NCBI GenBank assembly: GCA_033439685.1
Contig: JAUEDM010000002.1
Location: 3,720,001-3,784,000 of the forward strand
Reading direction: 5' to 3'
From: Apodospora peruviana
Taxonomy: Eukaryota; Ascomycota; Sordariomycetes; Sordariales; Lasiosphaeriaceae
Length of the DNA stretch: 64,000 nucleotides
Position numbers and translations under genes: made by a program. Below, one piece after another: positions 18,865 through 28,930 of the stretch. The notes under the pieces are model-generated. The model searched no databases. It was given only the letters and a program-made list of their open reading frames with translations, and was not told the origin of the DNA. Numbering within the stretch: the stretch's first letter is position 1; every line of letters starts with the position of its first letter.

Positions 18865-21800
18865 TCATTGCAACATCTGGGCCGGCAGGATATTCTCTGG
18901 TTCTTGCAAGACGACATCATCCGGATAAAGTTTCGATCTCAGAGTCGACCAATTCAAACCATCGAAATCTCTTTTCGAGACACTGTCCAGAAGAGCATGG
19001 ATCTCTGCTGACTTGAAAGCAACCCAGTCGTCACTCTCGACTGTCAGGTTACAAGCTACATCGTCAGCAATGGTTCTGCGAAGCCGGGCACCGCGCTTCG
19101 CGAAAAGCTCTAGAACCCGTGTCCAGCTGTCCCAAGTCTCACGTTGTCTGTCCTGGTCGCGGTGGGACATGCTCGTAATGATGGCGGCGGCCACAACCAC
19201 GGCCAATAGCGAGATACCTTCCAGCTCAAACGTGATGGCTTCGCTGAAGCTTCTAGCACGATTGCCAAGAAAACAGTCTGGAGTGAACACGGTCTGGTTG
19301 TAATCGGCTCCGTGATCTAGCAGACACCGGAACACCTCGACTTTCGGGGGGAAGCAGAAACAAGCATCGACAAGCAATGGCCGGCGATAAGCCCTTTCGG
19401 CAGCAGTCTTGGGTTTCTGACGCAGGAGCGTTCCAGTAAGACGACGAAGCTTACTGTCATCTGCTCGTTTCCCCTTAATAATGTTTTTCAGGTCCGACTG
19501 TGCTCCATTAGATACCCTGGCTCGCAGGTAATCCGCGACTCCAAAACGAGTGGTGAGGGCGAGAAATCCATCTCCGGAGAGGACGAAGGATGACGACTTG
19601 AAGAAGGTGAGTGGTCCATCTGGGTATGTACCATATAGTTTTGGTGGAACGAGGTCTGGTCGTGACTTTTAACAGTTGATGCAAAGAATCCAGGACGCTT
19701 ATCATCCGACTTTTGGCCACAGTTACCTTGGAGGCGCCTTCCAGGCATCCCTCGATCCACTTATGTCGGCGGTCGTCCAATGATTCGCGTGCACGATATG
19801 ATGTAGTCTCCTCCGTCGGCTCCGTCTTCAATACGGCAAAGTATGCTGAGCACAACTGGAAGTGTGTATCAAACCTGGTCCCCGTCAACGCGCCATCTAT
19901 TTTGGACGAGACATCGGGACGGACGAGGAAGTCCCTCACGGCCCGGTGGAGAAAGTTCACTCGATCGTTCACCCCAATCTCTAACAAGCCTTTGCACCGA
20001 CTATTGAGTCTTCGGCGAAGGGTCTCGATCCTCGTTGCTCGTCTGCGGCTACTCAGGGGTCTGACTGGCTGCCGAATGCCGAAATTATGGTCCTCTTCAT
20101 CAGCAAACGAGAGGAGAATGGTCTTGGCTGAGCTCTCGTTGTCCAGCATCAACTTGAAATACTGGCACACGTGCTCGAAATAGAAGGGATCGAGATCCCT
20201 GAGGATCTTTTCGTAGAGCTGTTCCAAATGCGGAGGGAGAGAATTGAGCCTGTTCTCAAGGTCGCGGATCCGATCGTCATTGGATAGCCCAGAGAGCATC
20301 AACTTGACGACTATAGACACCCATAGGAACACAGCCGAGGACTTGTCGGTGATCTGGTGCATGAGGGTGTCGGCGTATGCTGGCTCCCGTTTTTTCAACC
20401 TCATGAACCCCTCATTCTTTGTCAAAGTGTGACACCACAAAGTGCTTGATGTCGGGGTATGTTAAGTCTTGGACCCGCAGGCTCGGTCCGCGGCCGTAAG
20501 CGTCCCCAAACTCAACCCAGGGTCGACTTGAAACACATAGCTTGACGTTGGGTACCACCAAGAGCTTCTTAACAATGGATATAAGCGCACGCGGATCACC
20601 GCCAAACTCGTCCAGCCCGTCTTAGCTCTTCTTCTAGCTTCACCCAAGAGTTCCCTTACTGCGTCGAGAAGCAGTTGGCCGAGACTGTCTTCTGTCCAAT
20701 GATCGCCGAACGGGGTGTTGAACAGGCAGGCTGATTCCCATAATATAGCCGGAGCAATCCTAGGGATGACCTCAGGGGTTTCTTGTAAGAGTTGGAAGAG
20801 AAGGGAGCTGAACATGGCCTTCTGTGACCCTTCGATTGCCGCCCCAGATGCCCAGAAGTAGAAGCTCGCTGTTATCAGCGTCGAAGCCCCAGCCCACTTG
20901 GTCAGATACCCCCGGCATGTTGTGGCGCCCCCACCTTTGGACTTGAAGTCGGAGACGTATTTCACTAGCATGGATTTCCCGGAGCCCGCTTTCCCGGTGA
21001 TCCAAAAGAGATTTGAGTCCAGGTCTGATTTCATCCATTGAGAAAAGTGAGCGGTTTTCCGAGAAGGATCGGAGTCGTCCCGGAAGATCCACTGAAAAGT
21101 GTTGTCGTAAGGGGATGAAATGGCAGACTCTCGGTATCCCGCTCTCTCTAGTGGTAGCTCAGGATGAAAGCATTTTGCAGCTCGATCTTTCTTGCATCCG
21201 TAATTTGAAGCTGAGCTGATCCTTCGGGAAGAGGCAGGCCAACGTTTCTGTTGTGCATAGCGACGAGTTTCTTTTGCATTGCCGCCCTCAAAAGGTCAAC
21301 TTGCGACTTTTCATCATCCTCGGAATGGAGGGACTCGGCCAACGAACCGATGATAATGTCGCCAATGGCTTTGGTGGAGTGTCTGCCCTTGCCTGGTGCA
21401 CATTCGTCGGCTCTCTCTGCCCCATCGCGGAGGGCTCGTATTTCGGAAAGTATGGTATCTTGTTGTGCCAGAGTCTTCATAGCCAGGTCCCTTGGACATC
21501 ATGGCGTTAATATTATTGCTTGACCTCGGTTCATGAAGGGCATATGCCATATATACCTTAGCACCGCAACCAAATGCGCTGCAAGCTGTTCTCTGAACCT
21601 GCTTATACGGTTCTCAAGCTCTTGGATGTCTCGCCTGTGCCATGTCGCTTTGAATTCCTCCACCATGAGGTCCATACGCTTGTGACTGTTCCCAAGACCG
21701 ATCTTGGATAGCTTGTTGAGGAGCTCCTGGATGACGCTTGAGCAGCCTGTCGACAGGGACAACAGCTGTTGCAGCAGAGGATCCCTTGTGTCACCTTCGG

Positions 21801-21993
21801 ACTGTTGCAGATTCTCGAGCAGCCCTTCGAGGTCAGCTGTGATGTGGCGGACCTGTTACAAGCTGGGTGGTCAGTCATGGCTTTCGGATCGATGCCGACA
21901 GATTTCGACCGCTCTCAGGGCAAACCTGCCTCCCGCCTCGAGGAATTGGAGCACGTTGCCGGCGATGGCGACTGCTGCGAGAGCTTCAGCCAT
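18865..21993 (-). pseudogene. Broken NACHT-domain NLR-like (STAND) gene
   Basis: The pieces lie in the order of a typical fungal NACHT protein but in changing frames. The N-terminus is MAEALAAVAIAGNVLQFLEA (ATG at 21993), followed by helical ELENRISRFREQL. Next are TFQWIFRDD and the P-loop WITGKAGSGKS (about 20980), then LDEFGGDPRALI (Walker B side), VKLCVSSRPW, LTYPDIKHFV, the winged-helix part LNSLPPHLEQLYEKIL and FLHRAVRDFL. The end has an ankyrin-like piece (VFRCLLDHGADYNQ). Lesions include a TAG after FILSYH (about 21150), frame changes near 20625, 20435 and 19650, and a TGA after SHFDKE. Such proteins act in non-self recognition and programmed cell death. This copy cannot make a full product unless several sequence errors are involved. 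Confidence 0.8.
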
Positions 21994-22747
21994 GGCTGGG
22001 ACACCTTTGGCGGAGGATTGAGCGGCGCGATCTGCTTGGAGCCTCCGGTCGGTATTGAATACCTAGGTAAGCAATTGAGGTTGTCGTCGGGATTACCCCG
22101 CTGGTGGGAAAAAGGTGGCGCTCTTGGACGCAGCCTGCTGCCTGCAGCGCTTCCTCAGCTCTGGAAATGTCGGCTTATCTAAGGCAGGCCCAATCGGTGG
22201 CCAGAAGCCTCATTCTGGTTCGCAGCCCGCAGCACTGTTTCCTACCGGATACTCGTATGAAGTTCCATTTGCTTGTTTGAGCCAATGAGAGAAAGGCAAA
22301 CTCTGACGTTTCGATGGGCAGAGTCGGTAGCAGCTTGTGTTCGAATGCTCGTCCGTCTGTCTGTTGTGCCGTGTCGTCTGATCATCTCGGCGTCACACGG
22401 GCCCGTCCGGAGTACGGACGAGCACGCCATACATCAGACCACACGGCACAACAGGTAGACGGCACGGAGGAGAAGCACGGTGCCGCCTTCCGGAAATGGT
22501 TCTTAGGGTGACTGGGTGAGCAAGCATGACCAAATCCTGACCCAATCCTGAGCCGGACTTGATATTACGAACGTCAGGTACCTGAGGTAGGTACGGTGCT
22601 ATCGGACAGGTACCTGGTGCCTAATTGGACTGTCGAATGACTGTTGGCTGCACCTTCAAAAGCCCCGTGACTCATTGGCTCTCCCAACGGGAATCCTGAG
22701 GCAAGATACCTCCCAGCAGCCAATGTTTCGGACACGGCTCACCGCAG
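21994..22747. other. Intergenic with inverted repeat
   Basis: No coding sequence recognised. It contains the 30-bp inverted repeat pair described separately and a cluster of GGTACC-type palindromes near 22575-22620 (caggtacctgaggtaggtac and caggtacctgg). It also serves as the 5' flank of the next gene. Confidence 0.5.
22355..22460. repeat. 30-bp imperfect inverted repeat, possible MITE or stem-loop
   Basis: The arm at 22355-22384 (gtctgtctgttgtgccgtgt and ten more bases) matches the reverse complement of 22431-22460 at 26 of 30 positions, leaving a 46-bp loop. The pair gctcgtccgt (22348-22357) and acggacgagc (near 22414-22423) adds further symmetry. The structure could be a non-autonomous terminal-inverted-repeat element or a transcribed hairpin. 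Confidence 0.8.
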
Positions 22748-23419
22748 ATGACAGCAACAAATCGAAGGACCTCCCGCACAAGAATTAATTTTTCCCCCAA
22801 GAAGATGGAAAAGGACTATCCACCAAACGCACCGCCAGCCTCCCGAAAAGTCCATCACGGCAGGGAATTTATCGAGTACCCAGACGGCTCCAAATGGACA
22901 CGCAAAGTCGACCCCAAGAATCCAGACAAGCCGACCGGGGAATGGACCGCCGTCGAGCCGGCCCTGCCTATCAATGACACAAAACCGACGCCCCCTCCGA
23001 ACAGCACGATGCTGTCGGTCCTCCTCGAGCACCAGGCCGAGGGAGAGCCCAAGCACTGGTGCTTGTCCGCCTTCCGCCACGAGAGCAACGACGGAACAGG
23101 AACCAGAGTCGGACAGGTGTGGCAAGTCACGGGCGACGCCGAGTTGATGCGGTTTGAGCACTTCGTCGACGTTGACCGCTTCGCCTCTGGCTGCCTCGCA
23201 TACAGCCTTCTCCTCAACGACAACCTGACCGGTGCCCAACTCGCTCGTGTCGACGAGGTGGCCAGGAGCGAGCTGCCACCGCGGGCGAAGAGCAGAGCCG
23301 AGGTCACGGAGAACTGCCAGGGCTGGACGATCAGGGTCCTACGACGTCTTGCTGCTGAAGGGATCGTTGAGGAGAGCGCTGTTAAAGAGTTGAGGGGGGC
23401 GATGGACCCTACTGGGTAA
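22748..23419 (+). CDS. Small conserved-looking fungal protein of unknown function
   Basis: An intact, intronless 223-residue ORF from a true ATG (22748); a second ATG 20 codons later (MEKDYPPNAPP) could also be used. The N-terminal third is hydrophilic and Pro-rich. The rest looks globular, with NSTMLSVLLEHQAEGEPKHW, then MRFEHFVDVDRFASGCLAYS, and a C-terminal ENCQGWTIRVLRRLAAEGIV followed by a short helix. The NCQxW segment resembles the ending of several uncharacterised fungal DUF families with a papain-like look, but I cannot assign one. No signal peptide or membrane segment is present. Function unknown. Confidence 0.6.
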   Translation: MTATNRRTSRTRINFSPKKMEKDYPPNAPPASRKVHHGREFIEYPDGSKWTRKVDPKNPDKPTGEWTAVEPALPINDTKPTPPPNSTMLSVLLEHQAEGEPKHWCLSAFRHESNDGTGTRVGQVWQVTGDAELMRFEHFVDVDRFASGCLAYSLLLNDNLTGAQLARVDEVARSELPPRAKSRAEVTENCQGWTIRVLRRLAAEGIVEESAVKELRGAMDPTG

Positions 23420-23760
23420 TCCCAAGTTGAGTGGGGAAGAAACATGCAACGGTGGACCTGCGGCTCTTGTACTAGTTCTCGACAAGGAGAAAGAGGTGTG
23501 GATCAGGGTTTTCTCCTGAATATTTGTAATATGGGATTGGCAGGTGGAGAAGTACCAAGACCCCTTAAACCTAGCAATAACCTGGAAACTTCATGGGGGT
23601 TCGCGCGGGCCCGAACAAGTCCCCGGTCCGTCGAATTCCTTGCTTTTAAACCAGTCTACCCCATCCATTCTTCTTCAATCTCCAAGCCCATTTTAAGATA
23701 TTGAGACACCGGGAGCTCAACATTGCACAGGCCCTCTTAGAGTATCAGTTGGAAAGAAAA
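23420..23760. other. Intergenic, promoter side of the NmrA-type gene
   Basis: About 340 bp. An in-frame extension from 23701 precedes the chosen ATG but begins with a non-ATG codon. No other feature seen. Confidence 0.4.
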
Positions 23761-24937
23761 ATGGAAACCATCAAGGTGGCCATCGTCGGAGCAACGGGAG
23801 CGACTGGCACCTCGATCGTGAACGGCCTGCTCGCCTCAGATTCGGCCCGCTATGTAAGTTATTGGTCTACGGATGCCATAACACGTGCTCCTGTTGTCAA
23901 AAAGCAACTGACACTCGACTTTACAGGAAATCACAGCCCTCATCCGCCCGCCCTCGATGCAAAAGCCCGCCGTTGCCGAGCTGGAAAAGAAGGGAGTTCG
24001 GGTCGTCTCAGCTGACCTCACTGCACCTCAAGAGGAGCTGGTCAAACTGCTCACGGGCATTGATGTCGTGATCTCGGCCATCTACATCGCCGAGCTAAAG
24101 TCTGAAATGCTGCTTGCCGATGCCGCCAAAGCTGCCGGTGTCAAGCGGTTCATCCCTTGCTTTTTCGCCACTGTCATTCCTCCCAAGGGTGTGACAGCGT
24201 TGAGGGACATGGTCAGCACCTACTTTTTTCTAGTCGATACCTGTTGTATGCATGGAAGAAACCAGCTGACAGGCTGGAACAACAGAAGGAAGATGTCCTC
24301 AACCACATCAAAAAGATTCACCTCGGATACACCGTCATCGATGTCGGCTGGTGGTATCAGATCTCGGTCCCCCGTTTACCATCCGGACGCATCGATTACG
24401 CATTGACTACGACAAACTCACCTATCGCCGGAGAAGGCAAGGTGCCCTCAGGTCTCACTGACCTCCGCGATGTCGGCAAATTCGTCGCCAAGATCATTGC
24501 GGATCCTCGGACCCTGAATCGCATGGTGTTTGCGTACACCAAGCTCTGGACCCAGACCGAGGTTCGGGATCTGATGGATAGACTGAGCGGAGAGAAGTGT
24601 ACTAGGGAATACGTGAGTGGTGAATCTATGCACGAGGGTGAGTATGAATGCTAACATCTGGTTTGCGTACATGGAGATGTCTCCAAAAGAGATCGAAGAC
24701 AGTATCGCCGAGTGCCTATCCGACCCGAGCAAGTCCATTTTGATTCACACCCTGCAGTACCTGAACTCGTGGGGAGTCCGGGGCGATAACACGCCCGAGA
24801 CTGCAAAGTACCTCGGCTACCTGATTGCGAATGAGCTGTACCCGGAGTTGGTATCTCAGTTGTGTCCGTTGGAGGAGTATTTTGAGGAGGTCCTTGATGG
24901 GAAGGGGGTGCAGCCGTATGGGAAGCTTCTTGGTTAG
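23761..24937 (+). CDS. NmrA-like / isoflavone-reductase-like NAD(P)-binding protein
   Basis: Four exons, join(23761..23853,23927..24211,24286..24612,24677..24937), give 321 residues, the usual family length. The start METIKVAIVGATGATGTSIV carries the GxxGxxG Rossmann motif of atypical SDRs. The next parts are EITALIRPPS, KGVRVVSADLTAP, GIDVVISAIY and GVKRFIPCFFA. After intron 2, DMKEDVLNHIKK and YTVIDVGWWYQISVPRLPSG follow. Intron 3 (24613-24676) joins TREY to MSPKEIEDSIAECL; its acceptor is GAG rather than the usual YAG, so this junction is less certain. A read-through would stop after GEYEC. Relatives either reduce phenylpropanoid-like compounds or sense NAD(P) state. The substrate is not predictable. 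Confidence 0.82.
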
Positions 24938-25429
24938 TATGCTTATGGTTGTCGACGATCAAGATTGGAAATACAGACCTGTATGTGGCCTGGAAGGCAC
25001 TTGATCCATGCTGTTGTCCCTTTTGGCCGCGGCGTGGAGGAAGTGATAAGTGATTTCCAAGACATACGAGTCCTACGGTATCAAGAGCTCGTGGCAGTTA
25101 GTTTTCCCGACGCCTCGAAGAAGCGGATGTGCGAGCCTTCCCCGGTGTTACGTGCCAAGCCGGGTGACACATGTGCGTAGGGTCCTTGGCGAATAATAGC
25201 ACCCATTCACTCACTGTCCCGACGACGCCATCGTGCAAGCCTCGACTCAATATCACATTCGGGACCTGTCTATCTAAGCTGGCACATGCACAAACAGGAG
25301 ATCTTGAAATAACTCCATTATATATCAGAAGCCGGCCCATTAGGGTCTGCAGTTCACATATGAACCTTCTTCATCCTTCATCGTCCTCTTCATACAGCTT
25401 CGACTTCAGACGGCCTCCGGGACATCATC
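24938..25429. other. Intergenic, nothing recognised
   Basis: About 490 bp with the 3' flank of the reductase gene and the promoter of the next gene. A pyrimidine-rich stretch (cttcttcatccttcatcgtc) at 25367-25386 precedes the next start and fits a fungal leader. Confidence 0.4.
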
Positions 25430-26711
25430 ATGCGATCCCTTCTATTTACCCTACTGGCATTGGTCACTTGCCTCTTACCATCCGCCGCTCTGTTGGCGGA
25501 ACCCATCGATCAGCGAGGCGAACGGGCGGCGGATGTCTGCAAAGCCGTGCAGGTCATCGTGTCCTTGCTGAAAAGCCACAAGGCCACACCGTTCTGCAGC
25601 TCGTTCCTCGGTATAAAGCCGCCAACAGCGACAACCACATCCACTTCCTTCGCCGAGAGGGCAGAGACAGAGACTATTGAGGTTGTCCAGACAATTTCTA
25701 CGACGTGGACCACGGTGTGAGCAGCGTCGTCCTGAGGGATTATCCAATAACTCGGGTCCACATATTCTAACCGTCCTTCATGATAGAACCCGAACGACCA
25801 CCAGAACCACAGTCACGGCAACCATAATCACCACACTGCAGACCATAACCGACCGAGTCGTACTGACAGAAACAGTCACCAACACGCCTCCGCTGACACT
25901 GACCATCACGAGCTACTACACCCCCTCAACGCCAGGAAAGCGGTCCCCGGATGGCCCAGACCTGGAGGAGCGCGCTGCCGCCATTCCGCCTTTTCTCAGG
26001 TCATTCGCGTCATTCGTCGTGTCCAGCGCCTGCAAATGCCTGTCCCTGACAACTCCTGCCGCCGCCAAGACGGTAACCACGACCACAATCGTGCCCACCC
26101 CTTCCACGCTGACCACCTCGACGACGACAACCACGACCGAATCCTACGTCATCTTCTCATTCACGACCACCACGACGTCCATAGCTCGCTACATCCCCAC
26201 CAATCCGCACGTCCCCAGCTATGTGACGGTCACGGTGACGACGACATCCCCGGCTCCCGCAGCAACGACGACCGTCGTCGCCCCCTTCCCGACGCAGTGC
26301 CGCAGCCTCGTGGCGGGCGGGCGTATCTTCCAGTCCATAAACGCCGGGGCCGAGGCTGATCTCCAGGAGCTGGACGTTGGGAACCCGCCTGGCGAGCTGT
26401 CGTACTCCCAGTGCTGCGCGATTTGCTGGGGCACGCCCAACTGCATGTATTACGGGTCAGTGCTTATCGATCTTCTTAGTAGAAAGAAAACGTTGACTGA
26501 AGTTCACTGAACTGAACGACGGATCAGGATGGTCCAATCGTACATCTACCCCAGCACTTGTCGGATCTACACGAGGCATTCGTCTGTGGCAAAAGGAGAA
26601 GGAGGCCAGGCACCGACAGATCAGTGTCCGAAGGGGAGCGGTACCGAGACCATCTTCCAACCTGTGACAGATCCGGAAAATGGTGCCATTGGAATTGGTC
26701 CATGTGCTTAA
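25430..26711 (+). CDS. Thr-rich secreted protein with C-terminal PAN/Apple-like Cys module
   Basis: Three exons, join(25430..25716,25787..26455,26528..26711), give 379 residues. The start MRSLLFTLLALVTCLLPSAA is a clear signal peptide. The next Cys-containing helix (DVCKAVQVIVSLLKS) leads to a Thr/Ser/Val tract (TTTRTTVTATIITTLQTITD, ETVTNTPPLTLTITSYYTPS). A second Thr tract follows an AIPPFLRSFASFVVSSACKC insert. The C-terminus has QCRSLVAGGRIFQ, then LSYSQCCAICWGTPNCMYYG and, after intron 2, STCRIYTR and DQCPKGSG, a spacing that resembles PAN domains. Both introns keep frame. The same general layout occurs in the minus-strand gene at 10558-11900. A cell-wall or adhesive role is likely; no enzyme motif is seen. 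Confidence 0.78.
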
Positions 26712-27446
26712 GTATGGTCGAGTATCTATGTTTGTGTCTGGTTTCTAGTGCCTCGTGGCGATGAAGAGTTGAGGGTTGCATGGTACCTGACTCGGATACT
26801 GGAAGAGCATCAAGAGTATTGGTTGCGACACATACCCGGTGTCAGAATATATGCTCCGCTAGCATCGGCTATCGCAGTCACTTTTGCTGGCTTAAGACCT
26901 GGTATCTGTTTTAACTCGAAGTGGTTATTACAGAGTAGTAAGGTAGATAGCATGTTGCACCCAAGTGAGTGAGAAACGACAGAACAAGATGGCACTCTTG
27001 AGATGATAACAGGGAGGAGGTGTTTCCCTGGCTGACTGAAGATTACTGCGAGGATGAGATGATATATGAACTTAAAAGCATCGCTCATTATCTACTAGAC
27101 GTAATTAATAATAGTGTAAGGTACTGTTCTCCCGGGAGATGCGATTTATCCACCCGGTGCAACTCTAGCCTGTGGTGGACCGTGGCGCGGCATCAAGCCG
27201 CTCGCGTCGGAACACAACCGCCGAGTTTGCCATTTTCCCTGAGAAAAATGGGATCGAATAATTTATCCACCCCGTCGAACCCCGCGCGGGATGGTTGCAA
27301 CAAGGCGAACCGGGTCCTTGGAAACAAGACCCGGCCCAGAGGAGAGGTAATCATTCATGAATAGTACAAAGACATCACAATGCCTGCGAGCTCATCTGCC
27401 AGAACGTCATCAAGACAAGTCGAGTACCGTGTTCCAAGAACCAGCT
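26712..27446. other. Intergenic, nothing recognised
   Basis: About 735 bp. Part (26860-27130) is AT-rich. No conserved ORF, RNA gene or repeat was seen. Confidence 0.45.
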
Positions 27447-28844
27447 ATGTTACCCTCAATAGCTCTCACCCTCTTAGGCCTCCTCGTCATCCCTAATGCC
27501 TCAGCTAAAGTTACAATCCGCAAGACCGGCCGCGCGCCGACCGGCTACGAGGTCGACTTCGAGTACACCAACACGACCGCCAGGCGGGTGCTAATTGGCG
27601 GCGGCATCCAGCCTTTCACAGATCAGTTCCACACCACGGGCACCTCGTTCCGCCTCAACGGCCGCTACGACCCGCACGACTATCAGCCAGGCGACTTCTA
27701 CGTCAGCAACCCGTCGCCGCAGCTGCCGGCAGAACCCGCGTACAAATGGCCGTACGAGATGAAGAAATCCGATAAAGGGGTATGGACGTACACCACCCCC
27801 TTGCCGAGCGGCATCTACAGTTTTGCCTATCTGGTCAACTGCGACTACGCGCCCAACTGCAGCAGCGTCGACACGGGCCAGCTGGTCATCGACCCGGACC
27901 TGCCGCCCTTTATGAACGTGCCCGGCGACCAGGTGGCCTCGAGCTTCCAGGTACCCTTTGACGCGCAGTTCCAGGCCTCGCCCGAGCTCAACACCAACTT
28001 TGACTACGCCCTCGACGCGCCCGATCCGGGGAAAAACCGCGGTACCGTCAGGACGGTCAACTATACCTCTCCCGGATCCTTGCATCCTGCCCCAGATGTC
28101 CACGATTTCGCCATCTACCTACCCGCCGAGTATTCCCGCCGCGAACCTGGCGTCAAAAGGAAGTACCCCTTACTCTACCTGTCCCACGGCGCAGGCGGTA
28201 ATGGCGCCGATTGGGAGAACCTCGGTCGCATGTCCCACATAATGGACAACCTGATCCGCCTCGGCCTCATCCCGCCAACAGTCGTCGTCACCCCGTCCTT
28301 CTACAACCTGGACAACTCTTCCGGTCTTGCAGAGCCCCTATTCATCTACGGCAACAAATCCAACAACGTGCCCGTCCCGCCAGCCGCCCACGTTCGCGAG
28401 AATTTCGAAAAGTATCTCTTCCCCTACGTCGAATCCAACTACGACGTTTGTCAGAACTCAAGCTGCCGCGCGTTTGCGGGGCTCTCGATGGGCGGTGTCC
28501 TGACCTACGAGATGTTTGTCAACGCGACCGACAAGTTCGACTACTTTGGCATGTTCTCGCCCGCCACGAGCGGGTTGTCGGGTTATATCGCCGCTTCCGA
28601 CGTCGCTGCGAATCCAAGCCTCCTTCGAAAGGGGATCATGATCGCCTACGGGCTGTACGATTTCGTGCTGCCTGCTGCTAGGGACCTGCAGACCGCGCTG
28701 GATGGGCTGGAGATCAGATACATCAACCGTGTTACGCCGTTTGGGAGCCATTATTGGAATACGTGGCAGGATGAGCTGTGGTGGTTTGGTGTCAAGGTGC
28801 TCTGGAAGGAGGTGCCTACCGGTGTGAGGACTGGACGTAACTAA
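27447..28844 (+). CDS. Secreted alpha/beta-hydrolase esterase (esterase-D/enterochelin-esterase-like, CE1-type)
   Basis: An intronless gene of 465 residues from the ATG at 27447, which starts the signal peptide MLPSIALTLLGLLVIPNASA; the frame is open 30 codons further up but that leader is hydrophilic. An N-terminal beta-sandwich-like part (GYEVDFEYTNTTARRVLIGG to YLVNCDYAPNCSS) resembles the early-set/CBM48-like domain that precedes Fes-type esterases. The catalytic domain has HDFAIYLPAEY, YPLLYLSHGAGGNGADW, the nucleophile elbow AGLSMGGVLTYE, and a late His in FGSHYWNTWQDEL. Extracellular members include feruloyl and acetyl-xylan esterases. This fits plant-polymer degradation, but the bond cleaved is not determined by the sequence. 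Confidence 0.85.
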   Translation: MLPSIALTLLGLLVIPNASAKVTIRKTGRAPTGYEVDFEYTNTTARRVLIGGGIQPFTDQFHTTGTSFRLNGRYDPHDYQPGDFYVSNPSPQLPAEPAYKWPYEMKKSDKGVWTYTTPLPSGIYSFAYLVNCDYAPNCSSVDTGQLVIDPDLPPFMNVPGDQVASSFQVPFDAQFQASPELNTNFDYALDAPDPGKNRGTVRTVNYTSPGSLHPAPDVHDFAIYLPAEYSRREPGVKRKYPLLYLSHGAGGNGADWENLGRMSHIMDNLIRLGLIPPTVVVTPSFYNLDNSSGLAEPLFIYGNKSNNVPVPPAAHVRENFEKYLFPYVESNYDVCQNSSCRAFAGLSMGGVLTYEMFVNATDKFDYFGMFSPATSGLSGYIAASDVAANPSLLRKGIMIAYGLYDFVLPAARDLQTALDGLEIRYINRVTPFGSHYWNTWQDELWWFGVKVLWKEVPTGVRTGRN

Positions 28845-28930
28845 CATGGGGGGATACATGTACTTGTACGGAGTTGTAATGTACCATTGTTTTGTGCTAT
28901 TATTGGGCTAGACATGATTCTTGTGCCCCT

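Noticed and set aside
22575..22620. Cluster of GGTACC/ACCTAGG-type palindromes
   Set aside because: Short motifs of this type also occur at about 49.8 and 58.7 kb and are common background in some fungal genomes; no gene or pattern could be tied to them.
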